Below, piece after piece: positions 1-6,200 of a DNA stretch of 21,484 bases. The position numbers and the translations under genes are program-made. The notes beneath the pieces were generated by a model, which made no database searches, was not told the DNA's origin, and saw only the letters and a list, made by a program, of their open reading frames with translations. The stretch lies in IMG/VR virus record IMGVR_UViG_3300031772_000336, positions 1 through 21,484 of that record; one strand, 5' to 3'. This DNA comes from a virus. Numbering within the stretch: the stretch's first letter is position 1; each line of letters starts with the position of its first letter.

Positions 1-1
1 A

Positions 2-2293
2 TGGAACGCCGAACACGAAATAGAGATCAAGGATCATAAGGTTGAGGTCTATCTCCAAGATATCAATGAAACCAATCACTCTCTTGGCGCCTATTCCTTA
101 ATGGATAACCGATGGCTACGAAAACCCTGTCCACAACGGGTGGTATTGGACAAAGAAAAAATACAACAGAAGTTTACGGCTATCCAAAAACAGATTGATA
201 GTTACATTGAAACGGAAGATGTGGCTAAACTCAAAGCGCTGATGAAAGCGATCAGTAGTTATCGGCAAGCGGGTTTGGATAGGTCGGGAGAATTCAGTAC
301 AGAAAACGTGGTGTTTAAAGCTCTTCGTCATAGTGGTGAGCTAAAACGATTAAAGGATGCTATCAGCGATATCTACGATATACAGAAAAGTATCAATGAG
401 GCTTGGGGTGAGAAATACATTATACTTGGCTACGTCAATTTTGAATATGAGATTATATCACTGAAAGATACTGAAGGTAATATGGACCACAGACATCTAA
501 TTTTTCCACAAGGATACGATAAACATGGTCTAATCAATTGGAGATACAAGTCCTCAGACAACACGATTTTCTTTTGGAAGAAACCCGACCAAAGAGAACT
601 GGACGTTATCAAGGATCATCTGAAAAGAAAATACAACGTCAAAAACCCCACAGTAGAAGTAAGCAGGTCATTCTACTTCAGTTATGGTCCGGGCGGCGCT
701 CATAATATAGATGAAACTTTTAATGAAGCAGACACTTCTGCTGATATTTGGATAGGTTACACCGACGATGAAACATTGGAAACCAACGCGGTCAAAACCA
801 AAGGTGGACAAAACCATAACATTATTCCAGGTTACAGTGCGGGCACCGGTAAAAAACGCTGGCGCTGGAGAAGTGATTTTAACTTTGTATTTTGGTGGAC
901 ACGACCGGATGAAAAAGAAGAGGAAGCGGTATCACTGTGGCTAGAAAAGAAAACAGGTGTAAAAGTAAAAGGACACTATGTTCCGGAAGATTTTGGACAA
1001 TCCGACGAAGATATCTATACCGCTGTTCATAATCCATATGAACCATTAAGCCTTCCCCGATCATATAAGAGGAAAATCAGAGAAATATCATTGAATAAAG
1101 ACCCATCTCATTATAAATTTAGTCCAGGTCAAGACAGATATATTCACAATTTTTTGATGGATGATAAAAATTTTTCAGTGGTAATAGAACCTGCTTCCTC
1201 TGATAATGTTGGAGATTTTAGAACGTTTAGCCCGCAATGTGCGCATCATATCGATAATTTTAGTGACCACGAATTGACTAGAGTATTAAAAGATTATGAC
1301 GTGTGGATTATATCATTTCACAGAGAGACAATACACACGAATCCTGCAGGAAATAAATTTTTACAAAAACAGTATAAATCTTATGGCGACATAACGAAAA
1401 AAGCTCTGAGTGTATATAGTGAAATTTTAGGATTTATCAAATTTTTTATAGATAAAAAACATCCTGGTGTAGTGGCGTTTATTCCTGCCAGTGAAAAACA
1501 AGAACAATTATACAATAAATTTATTGAGAGATTTGATAAGAGTTTTAACTATGAGAGAATATTCGTGGATAATCTCATTACAGGACACGAATTTTATCCT
1601 GATGAGTATGTATTTAAACGAAAAGATATGAAACTGGAAGAAGGAAAATACGACCCGTTCGAATCCAGAGAGTTATGGTTTGTAACCTATGGTGGTATCA
1701 ATCCTACCAAACAAAAGGGTTACGATCCAAAACAGATTGGACAAGGTGGAATGCACTATCCACCGGCTAGAAGCGGTTTCTACGCTTTCGTCTGGCCCTA
1801 TGTGGAGAAGTTTCTACTTGGCGGTTCCAAATTTGTCGATCCAAAAGCCCGCGGTAAAGGAGCCAGAAATCGTTTGGCCTACGTTAGAGATAAAGAAGGA
1901 AAAATCATTACTTCAGATCATCCCGATTACGAACGGTTGGCTATGAAAGACAAAAATTGGTCGCTTACTCGAACCAAAGATAACCAACCTGATGACCCAA
2001 ATGAACCTGATAGAGGCGACTGGGCTGACTACAAACACATGCTCTACCGAAACGTAAACCGGAAAAAGTTTAAGTATGAAGGACCGCTTTGGCATCATCT
2101 TGGCCAATGGTTGACTCCTGATAAGATATGGGATAGAAAAGGTGTGTGGGTAAAAACTGATATAAATGCTTTTAAATATGCTCTCCGTAAAGAGTTATCC
2201 GACATGAAAAAAACCGCATTCCAACACGGACTTTCAGGAGTCAGAGGAACCACAATGGATCACTTGGAAGTTTTCATTGACCAAAAGGTGTAA
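2..2293 (+). CDS. Large phage protein of unknown function, 5' end cut by the window edge
   Basis: The reading frame is open from base 2, well before the first ATG at 101, so the gene very likely starts upstream and the protein is at least 763 residues. I do not recognise the family. Counting from the ATG at 101, residues about 107-183 and 217-291 look like two copies of one domain: each has a His-rich turn followed by Ile-x-Pro and Gly-Tyr, then a Trp-Arg-(Tyr/Trp)-(Lys/Arg)-Ser stretch, an aromatic Phe-Phe-Trp/Phe-Trp-Trp strand, a Pro-Asp, and an acidic helix ending Lys-x-x-x-Val. The C-terminal third has YPPARSGFYAFVWPYVE-type aromatic sequence and ends with HLEVFI, suggesting a separate folded, perhaps enzymatic, domain. 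A distant ADP-ribosyltransferase-like fold crossed my mind but cannot be supported. It sits upstream of the tail tube gene, so a virion or virion-associated role is an inference from position only. Confidence 0.8.
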   Translation, partial: WNAEHEIEIKDHKVEVYLQDINETNHSLGAYSLMDNRWLRKPCPQRVVLDKEKIQQKFTAIQKQIDSYIETEDVAKLKALMKAISSYRQAGLDRSGEFSTENVVFKALRHSGELKRLKDAISDIYDIQKSINEAWGEKYIILGYVNFEYEIISLKDTEGNMDHRHLIFPQGYDKHGLINWRYKSSDNTIFFWKKPDQRELDVIKDHLKRKYNVKNPTVEVSRSFYFSYGPGGAHNIDETFNEADTSADIWIGYTDDETLETNAVKTKGGQNHNIIPGYSAGTGKKRWRWRSDFNFVFWWTRPDEKEEEAVSLWLEKKTGVKVKGHYVPEDFGQSDEDIYTAVHNPYEPLSLPRSYKRKIREISLNKDPSHYKFSPGQDRYIHNFLMDDKNFSVVIEPASSDNVGDFRTFSPQCAHHIDNFSDHELTRVLKDYDVWIISFHRETIHTNPAGNKFLQKQYKSYGDITKKALSVYSEILGFIKFFIDKKHPGVVAFIPASEKQEQLYNKFIERFDKSFNYERIFVDNLITGHEFYPDEYVFKRKDMKLEEGKYDPFESRELWFVTYGGINPTKQKGYDPKQIGQGGMHYPPARSGFYAFVWPYVEKFLLGGSKFVDPKARGKGARNRLAYVRDKEGKIITSDHPDYERLAMKDKNWSLTRTKDNQPDDPNEPDRGDWADYKHMLYRNVNRKKFKYEGPLWHHLGQWLTPDKIWDRKGVWVKTDINAFKYALRKELSDMKKTAFQHGLSGVRGTTMDHLEVFIDQKV

Positions 2294-2310
2294 TTTGGCA
2301 TAATCAACAC

Positions 2311-2318
2311 TATTTATA
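2311..2318 (+). promoter_or_regulatory. TATTTATA box, candidate phage late promoter
   Basis: TATTTATA lies in the short gap before the 69-residue gene and ends 5 bases before its ATG at 2324. The same octamer or a one-base variant recurs before several other genes in this window. It is the reverse complement of the T4 late promoter TATAAATA. If it acts like a T4 late element, transcription would start at or next to the A of the ATG. No SD lies between box and start. Confidence 0.45.
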
Positions 2319-2323
2319 TCCGT

Positions 2324-2533
2324 ATGACCAGAAACAAACTAAAAAAGCTGATAAAGGAAGTCATAACCGAAACTGCGGAAATGTATAGCCGGATTTTACC
2401 GCCTAACAGTCCATCCACTCCATTTACTGCTGGGACTGAAACATTAAGTATCAGTAATTTTACCCGACAACAACTGAAAGTAACCACAAAAAATGTATCA
2501 GGCGTGGTATTCGTAGATATCCGAGATGGATAA
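2324..2533 (+). CDS. Small protein with a capsid-targeting-like N-terminal leader
   Basis: A 69-residue protein whose start at 2324 follows a TATTTATA box by 5 bases and has no SD. Its first 16 residues, MTRNKLKKLIKEVITE, form a basic amphipathic helix ending Ile-Thr-Glu, closely matching the leaders found three times in the 4221-6197 ORF. Ile/Leu-x-Glu is the cleavage consensus of the T4 prohead protease gp21, and T4 internal head proteins carry short N-terminal targeting peptides ending in such a site. I infer that this protein may be packaged in the head and trimmed. The remaining roughly 50 residues are Ser/Thr-rich with a short beta-prone end and match nothing I know. It lies between a large unknown gene and the tail tube gene. 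Confidence 0.7.
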   Translation: MTRNKLKKLIKEVITETAEMYSRILPPNSPSTPFTAGTETLSISNFTRQQLKVTTKNVSGVVFVDIRDG

Positions 2534-2562
2534 GTTTTTGATAAAAACAGAATTGTGACCGA

Positions 2563-2570
2563 TATTTATA
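2563..2570 (+). promoter_or_regulatory. TATTTATA box upstream of the tail tube gene
   Basis: An exact TATTTATA in the 69-base gap before the tail tube gene, ending 32 bases before ATG 2603. That leaves room for a leader carrying the AAAAGGA SD at 2589-2595. This is a more conventional late-promoter arrangement than the boxes lying 5 bases from a start codon. Confidence 0.45.
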
Positions 2571-2602
2571 GATGATGAGAAACAACTCAAAAGGATGACT
2601 TT

Positions 2603-3094
2603 ATGGCAGACCTATTAAACTCAAATGAAATTTTCTGGACCGCGTTCGAGCCGAAGACGCAACATCGCTTTATTATGTATTGCGATGGTATTCCCGCCTT
2701 CGTGATCCGTAAGACAGACCGACCAAAACTGGTCCAAGAGAGAAAAGCTCTTGACCACATTAATCTACAGAGATACTACAAGGGCAAATCCATCTGGCAA
2801 GAAGTCACAATGGAGCTTTATGACCCAATCGTTCCCTCTGCGGCCCAGGCCGTCATGGAATGGATTCGTCTCTCCCACGAATCGGTGACGGGCCGTGATG
2901 GCTATATGGACTTCTACAAGAAGGACATCACCGTGAATGTGTTGGGACCAGTAGGCGACAAGGTAGAAGAATGGACTCTTAAAGGAGCATTCATTACCAA
3001 CGCAGACTTTCAGAACCTTGATTGGACAAACACTGGTGATGCATTAAGTGTAAACATTACCGTGAGCTACGATTATGCCGTGCTCCAATTTTAG
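2603..3094 (+). CDS. 19: Tail tube protein, T4 gp19-like
   Basis: A 163-residue protein, the same length as T4 gp19. It forms the stacked rings of the tail tube inside the contractile sheath. Recognisable family features run along the whole length: an N-terminal W-x-x-F-EPK-x-x-HRFIM strand with Asp-Gly-Ile-Pro, a LDHINLQRYYKGK segment, LYDPIVPS, MEWIRLSHESVTGRDGY, DFYKKD, and LGPVGDK followed by W-x-LKGAF. The start is well supported by an AAAAGGA SD eight bases before ATG 2603. Codon use is richer in C-ending codons than in most neighbours, as expected for an abundant structural protein. Downstream lie two hairpins, then an HNH endonuclease gene that appears to be inserted in the tail operon. 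The family call is confident; it rests on motif recognition. Confidence 0.93.
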   Translation: MADLLNSNEIFWTAFEPKTQHRFIMYCDGIPAFVIRKTDRPKLVQERKALDHINLQRYYKGKSIWQEVTMELYDPIVPSAAQAVMEWIRLSHESVTGRDGYMDFYKKDITVNVLGPVGDKVEEWTLKGAFITNADFQNLDWTNTGDALSVNITVSYDYAVLQF

Positions 3095-3105
3095 CGTTAC
3101 TTATG

Positions 3106-3135
3106 GTTATGCTATTCTGGTCAAAATAGCGTAAT
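3106..3135 (+). other. RNA hairpin after the tail tube gene
   Basis: The arms 3106-3116 and 3125-3135 pair over 11 positions, including two G-U wobbles, around an 8-base loop. It begins 12 bases after the tail tube stop codon. No run of T follows directly, so it is not a classical intrinsic terminator. It could protect the 3' end of the tail tube mRNA. Confidence 0.5.
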
Positions 3136-3166
3136 CAAAAATAACTTTTATCATCCTTTACAAATT

Positions 3167-3206
3167 CTCCTCACTATGTATATTGTAGTGAGGAGTTTTT
3201 GTTTTT
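3167..3206 (+). terminator. Intrinsic terminator hairpin abutting the HNH gene
   Basis: CTCCTCACTA (3167-3176) and TAGTGAGGAG (3186-3195) form a perfect 10-bp stem with a 9-base loop. It is followed by TTTTTGTTTTT (3196-3206), which ends directly at the HNH start codon. This has all elements of a Rho-independent terminator and would end tail tube transcription. Confidence 0.8.
3191..3195 (+). promoter_or_regulatory. Ribosome binding site AGGAG hidden in the hairpin arm
   Basis: AGGAG is the only SD-like sequence before ATG 3207, spaced 11 bases from it. It is entirely within the 3' arm of the terminator stem, so folding of the transcript would hide it. T4 homing endonuclease genes are known to use RBS-sequestering hairpins to limit late translation. 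Confidence 0.55.
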
Positions 3207-4013
3207 ATGAATGAGTTTAAATGTAAATTGTGTAAAAAAGAGTTCAGTGATTATGATGGTCTTCGACGCCACACTGGCAGAATACATAAAGTTAATTCTA
3301 CTGATTTTTATGTAGAATTTTATCTCAAAGGAGAGTGGCCTGTTTGTAAATGTGGTTGTAAGAAAAAAGTGAAGTGGTCAAAACAACTAAAATCATTTAG
3401 AGATTTTTGTGCTGGTCATCAAAGTCGTATATCGAATAATTGGGGACACAATCCAACGGCTATAGAAAAATCTGCTGAAACCCGACGCCGGCAATATGCT
3501 AATGGAGAGCGAGAACCCTGGTGTAAAGGATTGACCAAAAAGACAGATAAAAGATTGGAAGACCAAGGAAAAACTATTTCTGAAAACTTTTCGAGTGATA
3601 GAAAAAAACGATATTCTATTATAATGAGTGAAAATCGAAAAAATGGAACTATCCCAACTCTTTTCGGCCCACAATCCTCCCAATGGAAAGGTGGTATAAG
3701 TGAAGTAAATAACATCGCTCGTTCCAGTAAACGCCTTTATGACGAATGGAAATACCCGATTTTAGTGAGAGATGGCTTCAAATGTGTAGAATGTACTTCA
3801 ACTGATAAACAACTCCACATTCACCACGATAAAGAAAAGATGTGTGAGATAGTCAAAAAACATATGCCTGATTTGGAGTGTATAACCGATTTTGAGCTGA
3901 AAAAATCTATTGCCGAAAAAATTGTAGATTACCACATCAAAAACAAAATATCTGGTATAACCCTCTGTTCGGATTGCCACGAAAAATACCATCCTTCTCT
4001 GAATTTCGTTTGA
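3207..4013 (+). CDS. HNH homing endonuclease with N-terminal zinc finger
   Basis: A 268-residue free-standing homing endonuclease. Residues 6-27 are a C2H2 zinc finger (C6-x2-C9-x12-H22-x4-H27). A second Cys/His cluster (CKCGC near 48-52, then FCAGH) is typical of phage HNH proteins. The middle is basic and contains PWCKGL and NUMOD-like DNA-binding segments. The C-terminus holds the nuclease: C193-x2-C196, HH at 206-207, C254-x2-CH at 257-258 and H262, the expected zinc-bound HNH/beta-beta-alpha-metal arrangement. Such enzymes cut one site in phage DNA lacking the gene and spread by repair. It lies between the tail tube gene and the next late gene. Its start abuts a terminator T-run and its RBS is in the hairpin. 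Its AT-rich, Lys-rich composition contrasts with the adjacent tail tube gene, which fits horizontal acquisition. Confidence 0.9.
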   Translation: MNEFKCKLCKKEFSDYDGLRRHTGRIHKVNSTDFYVEFYLKGEWPVCKCGCKKKVKWSKQLKSFRDFCAGHQSRISNNWGHNPTAIEKSAETRRRQYANGEREPWCKGLTKKTDKRLEDQGKTISENFSSDRKKRYSIIMSENRKNGTIPTLFGPQSSQWKGGISEVNNIARSSKRLYDEWKYPILVRDGFKCVECTSTDKQLHIHHDKEKMCEIVKKHMPDLECITDFELKKSIAEKIVDYHIKNKISGITLCSDCHEKYHPSLNFV

Positions 4014-4021
4014 TATTTATA
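4014..4021 (+). promoter_or_regulatory. TATTTATA box directly after the HNH stop codon
   Basis: An exact TATTTATA starting immediately after the TGA of the HNH gene and ending 15 bases before ATG 4037. It would restart late transcription downstream of the terminator and inserted endonuclease. A predicted start about 6 bases downstream leaves a leader of roughly ten bases without an SD. Confidence 0.45.
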
Positions 4022-4036
4022 GATTGGACAAATACC

Positions 4037-4216
4037 ATGACAAAAGAGGAAAGAAACAAATTAATGTCTGAGTGTATTGAATCGGGATCCAAAATAACTC
4101 CCGAAGAACGTTTAGATAATGTGAGAGAACTAGCAGAATTTTTTAACGATCCTAAGTTTGATAGATATTATGAAATGGTAAAACAAATGTACAATAGAGA
4201 TAAACGTTTTATATGA
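4037..4216 (+). CDS. Small acidic/basic helical protein of unknown function
   Basis: A 59-residue protein. The frame is open further upstream, to 3974, but that would overlap the HNH gene and the TATTTATA box, so the ATG at 4037 is preferred. There is no SD. The sequence is highly charged and predicted helical throughout, starting MTKEERNKLMSEC and ending YNRDKRFI, with no recognisable motif or membrane segment. Its stop lies 4 bases before the next start, so it probably belongs to the same transcription unit as the long ORF behind it. Function unknown. Confidence 0.6.
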   Translation: MTKEERNKLMSECIESGSKITPEERLDNVRELAEFFNDPKFDRYYEMVKQMYNRDKRFI

Positions 4217-4220
4217 AAAA

Positions 4221-6197
4221 ATGAAGGCTATTCTTACAAAAGAACTCAAGTTGTATTTTGCCAGACCTGGTGAACTACATCACAGAGACATCATCATGAG
4301 GGTTTTTGGTATAGATACGGACATGGCTTGTGATGTGGGGGCTCTTGGAATTTTGATAGATAAAACAGGTGAAATAACAGATGAAACTGGTCGGCCTGCT
4401 TTATACATTGATCGTATGGATTGTCCGCCTGCTACAATAAAACAACTTAAATTTCTGAAAGATTATTGTATAGAACATCGATTAGAATTGTGGTATTTTA
4501 TACCCGGCAAAATGAAGAAAATAGATTTAAGTGAAAATATTATGAAGAAATCTACTCTCAAGAAACTCATTGAAACGATCATTAGGGAAACTGACGATGT
4601 TTTGACAGTAGAAGAAAACGATGAAGAAGACATTTGCGGTCTTTGTGGTGAGCCAGGTGCAAACAAAATCCATCACCCTCACTATTGGCCAGGAGAACAG
4701 AGGTCCACTGAAGAAAAGGTTCATACAGAATGTGAAAGAGAAGAGTGCCGAAGAGCACACGCTGATTTTTTACATAAGTACGGGCCAGAAGGCGTTGCTC
4801 AATTCCTACAGGGAATACGGGGATTAAAAGAGAATAAAGAATCGGATATATCTAAACAAATGAAAAAATCTACTCTTCAACGACTTATCGAAGAGGTCAT
4901 CCGTGAAAACACCGGGCAGCCTTCTGCTTACGGATTGTTTAAATATTTCTATAAACATAGAGTAGAAGATCTTACGAGTAGGGATTATCCCGAACTGAGA
5001 AAGTATGTTCGGAGTGCAGGCGGCCTCAAGAAATTTTGGCAACTTATTGTATCAGATAAAACTAATCAACGAACAGCCTCTCAGTTGCCTAAAGTTTTTA
5101 GATTTTTGGACGATCATCTCAAAATCAATTTTAGAGAAGGAGATTTGGAAATAGTTTTCAAAAAGGAAATAAAAGTACCCGGCGAACCATTTTACCCGAA
5201 TTATGGAAAACCGGGTTTTATTATTAATCATACTGGATTTACATGTTTAAATGTGGATCGTATGTTTCATCATTATTTTTCATCTATACCTTCTAATCTA
5301 TCAAGACCTTTATGGAAAAGTAGTGGACCAGAACATGAAATAGAGAATCTTTATCTTTTTTGGTATTGGGCGCAAACAAGGGAACCAAGAATAAAAATAA
5401 CAAAGTCAAGCAGTAAACTTCCACCACTGAAAAACGTTTACGATCCTCCTCCGGACATTGGATTAAATGAAAATTATATGAAAAAATCTACACTCAAGAA
5501 ACTAATAGAATCCGTTATCAAGGAAACAGATGATTATAAACATCTATATGGTCCCTTTGCGAATTCTGACGATGATGACGACTACGATTGGCCTGAAGAT
5601 GATACCGATACACCTAATACAATGGATGTCGTTCATCATTACGTATTTCTAGCCGACACCAACGACAAAATAGTAAAACGATATGATAATACTATTCCCA
5701 ATAAGTTAATTAAAAAACTTAGATTTAAAGGACAGCGCGTATTTGATGGTGCTACAGCGACGTGGGGGCCTATTCATGTTGATGCGTTAGAAAATAATGA
5801 TGGTGAAGTTTATGCGTATTTACTTTATACTAATGATGAAGACGCGGCTAGAGCGATAACGGTAGGTAAAGTACATCCAACCGAAATTATTGGAGATATT
5901 ATAGATGAAAACGTTGGCTACGCTCACGGAAACATCGGCGGCCCCCCTGAAGCAACTACTCACGATCCATTGGATAAAACAGATATTGTTAATGAATACG
6001 GCGATCCCAAAACCAGAAAACAGGCAGTCCGGTCACAAGGCCAGGATAAAGCGTTGGAAATGATTTATCAATGGGTAAAAACAGAAAAAATTGATCATAG
6101 TGAATTCGTTGACCTGATAAACATTTTTATTTACTCCGACCACGATCCCGATGATGAACCAAAACAACCGAGCTCAGGTCTTCGTGGAGAACCATAA
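4221..6197 (+). CDS. Modular protein with three internal capsid-targeting-like leaders, possible polyprotein
   Basis: A 658-residue ORF divided by three near-identical internal peptides, each starting with Met: residues 108-123 MKKSTLKKLIETIIRE, 214-229 MKKSTLQRLIEEVIRE and 420-435 MKKSTLKKLIESVIKE. The resulting segments are about 107, 106, 206 and 239 residues and do not resemble each other beyond the leaders. Segment two has a likely zinc site (C139-x2-C142, His-His-Pro-His, C171-x4-C176). Segment four is very acidic after its leader. Each leader ends in Ile-x-Glu, the T4 gp21 prohead-protease consensus, and also contains Leu-Ile-Glu. Two readings are possible: a polyprotein of head-packaged proteins cut in the capsid, or separate genes fused by stop-codon loss and still able to start internally. 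The ENI/ENY residues just before two leaders are conserved too, favouring translation through. No segment has a function I recognise. Confidence 0.75.
   Translation: MKAILTKELKLYFARPGELHHRDIIMRVFGIDTDMACDVGALGILIDKTGEITDETGRPALYIDRMDCPPATIKQLKFLKDYCIEHRLELWYFIPGKMKKIDLSENIMKKSTLKKLIETIIRETDDVLTVEENDEEDICGLCGEPGANKIHHPHYWPGEQRSTEEKVHTECEREECRRAHADFLHKYGPEGVAQFLQGIRGLKENKESDISKQMKKSTLQRLIEEVIRENTGQPSAYGLFKYFYKHRVEDLTSRDYPELRKYVRSAGGLKKFWQLIVSDKTNQRTASQLPKVFRFLDDHLKINFREGDLEIVFKKEIKVPGEPFYPNYGKPGFIINHTGFTCLNVDRMFHHYFSSIPSNLSRPLWKSSGPEHEIENLYLFWYWAQTREPRIKITKSSSKLPPLKNVYDPPPDIGLNENYMKKSTLKKLIESVIKETDDYKHLYGPFANSDDDDDYDWPEDDTDTPNTMDVVHHYVFLADTNDKIVKRYDNTIPNKLIKKLRFKGQRVFDGATATWGPIHVDALENNDGEVYAYLLYTNDEDAARAITVGKVHPTEIIGDIIDENVGYAHGNIGGPPEATTHDPLDKTDIVNEYGDPKTRKQAVRSQGQDKALEMIYQWVKTEKIDHSEFVDLINIFIYSDHDPDDEPKQPSSGLRGEP
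4527..4592 (+). repeat. Leader repeat copy 1 (codons 103-124 of the long ORF)
   Basis: DNA encoding LSENI followed by MKKSTLKKLIETIIRE-T. It matches the copy at 5463-5528 both in the leader and in about 15 bases before its Met (GAAAATATT versus GAAAATTAT). The ATG is at 4542, in frame with the ORF. Confidence 0.8.
4860..4910 (+). repeat. Leader repeat copy 2 (codons 214-230 of the long ORF)
   Basis: ATG 4860 begins MKKSTLQRLIEEVIRE-N in frame. Similarity to the other copies starts at the Met and stops just after the Ile-Arg-Glu; the bases upstream do not match copies 1 and 3. Confidence 0.8.
5463..5528 (+). repeat. Leader repeat copy 3 (codons 415-436 of the long ORF)
   Basis: Encodes LNENY followed by MKKSTLKKLIESVIKE-T, with ATG at 5478. 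Like copy 1 it is followed by Asp-Asp, so the copy 1/copy 3 similarity covers roughly five residues before to three residues after the leader. Confidence 0.8.
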
Positions 6198-6200
6198 ACT

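Noticed and set aside
2534-2548. GTTTTT-GAT-AAAAAC palindrome after the 69-residue gene as a terminator
   Set aside because: The stem is only 6 bp, nearly all A-T, with no T-run behind it. Too weak to call.
3207-4013. HNH gene as part of an intron or intein in the tail tube gene
   Set aside because: The tail tube protein is complete at 163 residues before the HNH gene, and the HNH protein has its own start and stop. It is free-standing between genes.
3974-4036. N-terminal extension of the 59-residue protein to the upstream ATG
   Set aside because: It would overlap the HNH C-terminus and cross the TATTTATA box; the ATG at 4037 fits the transcription layout better.
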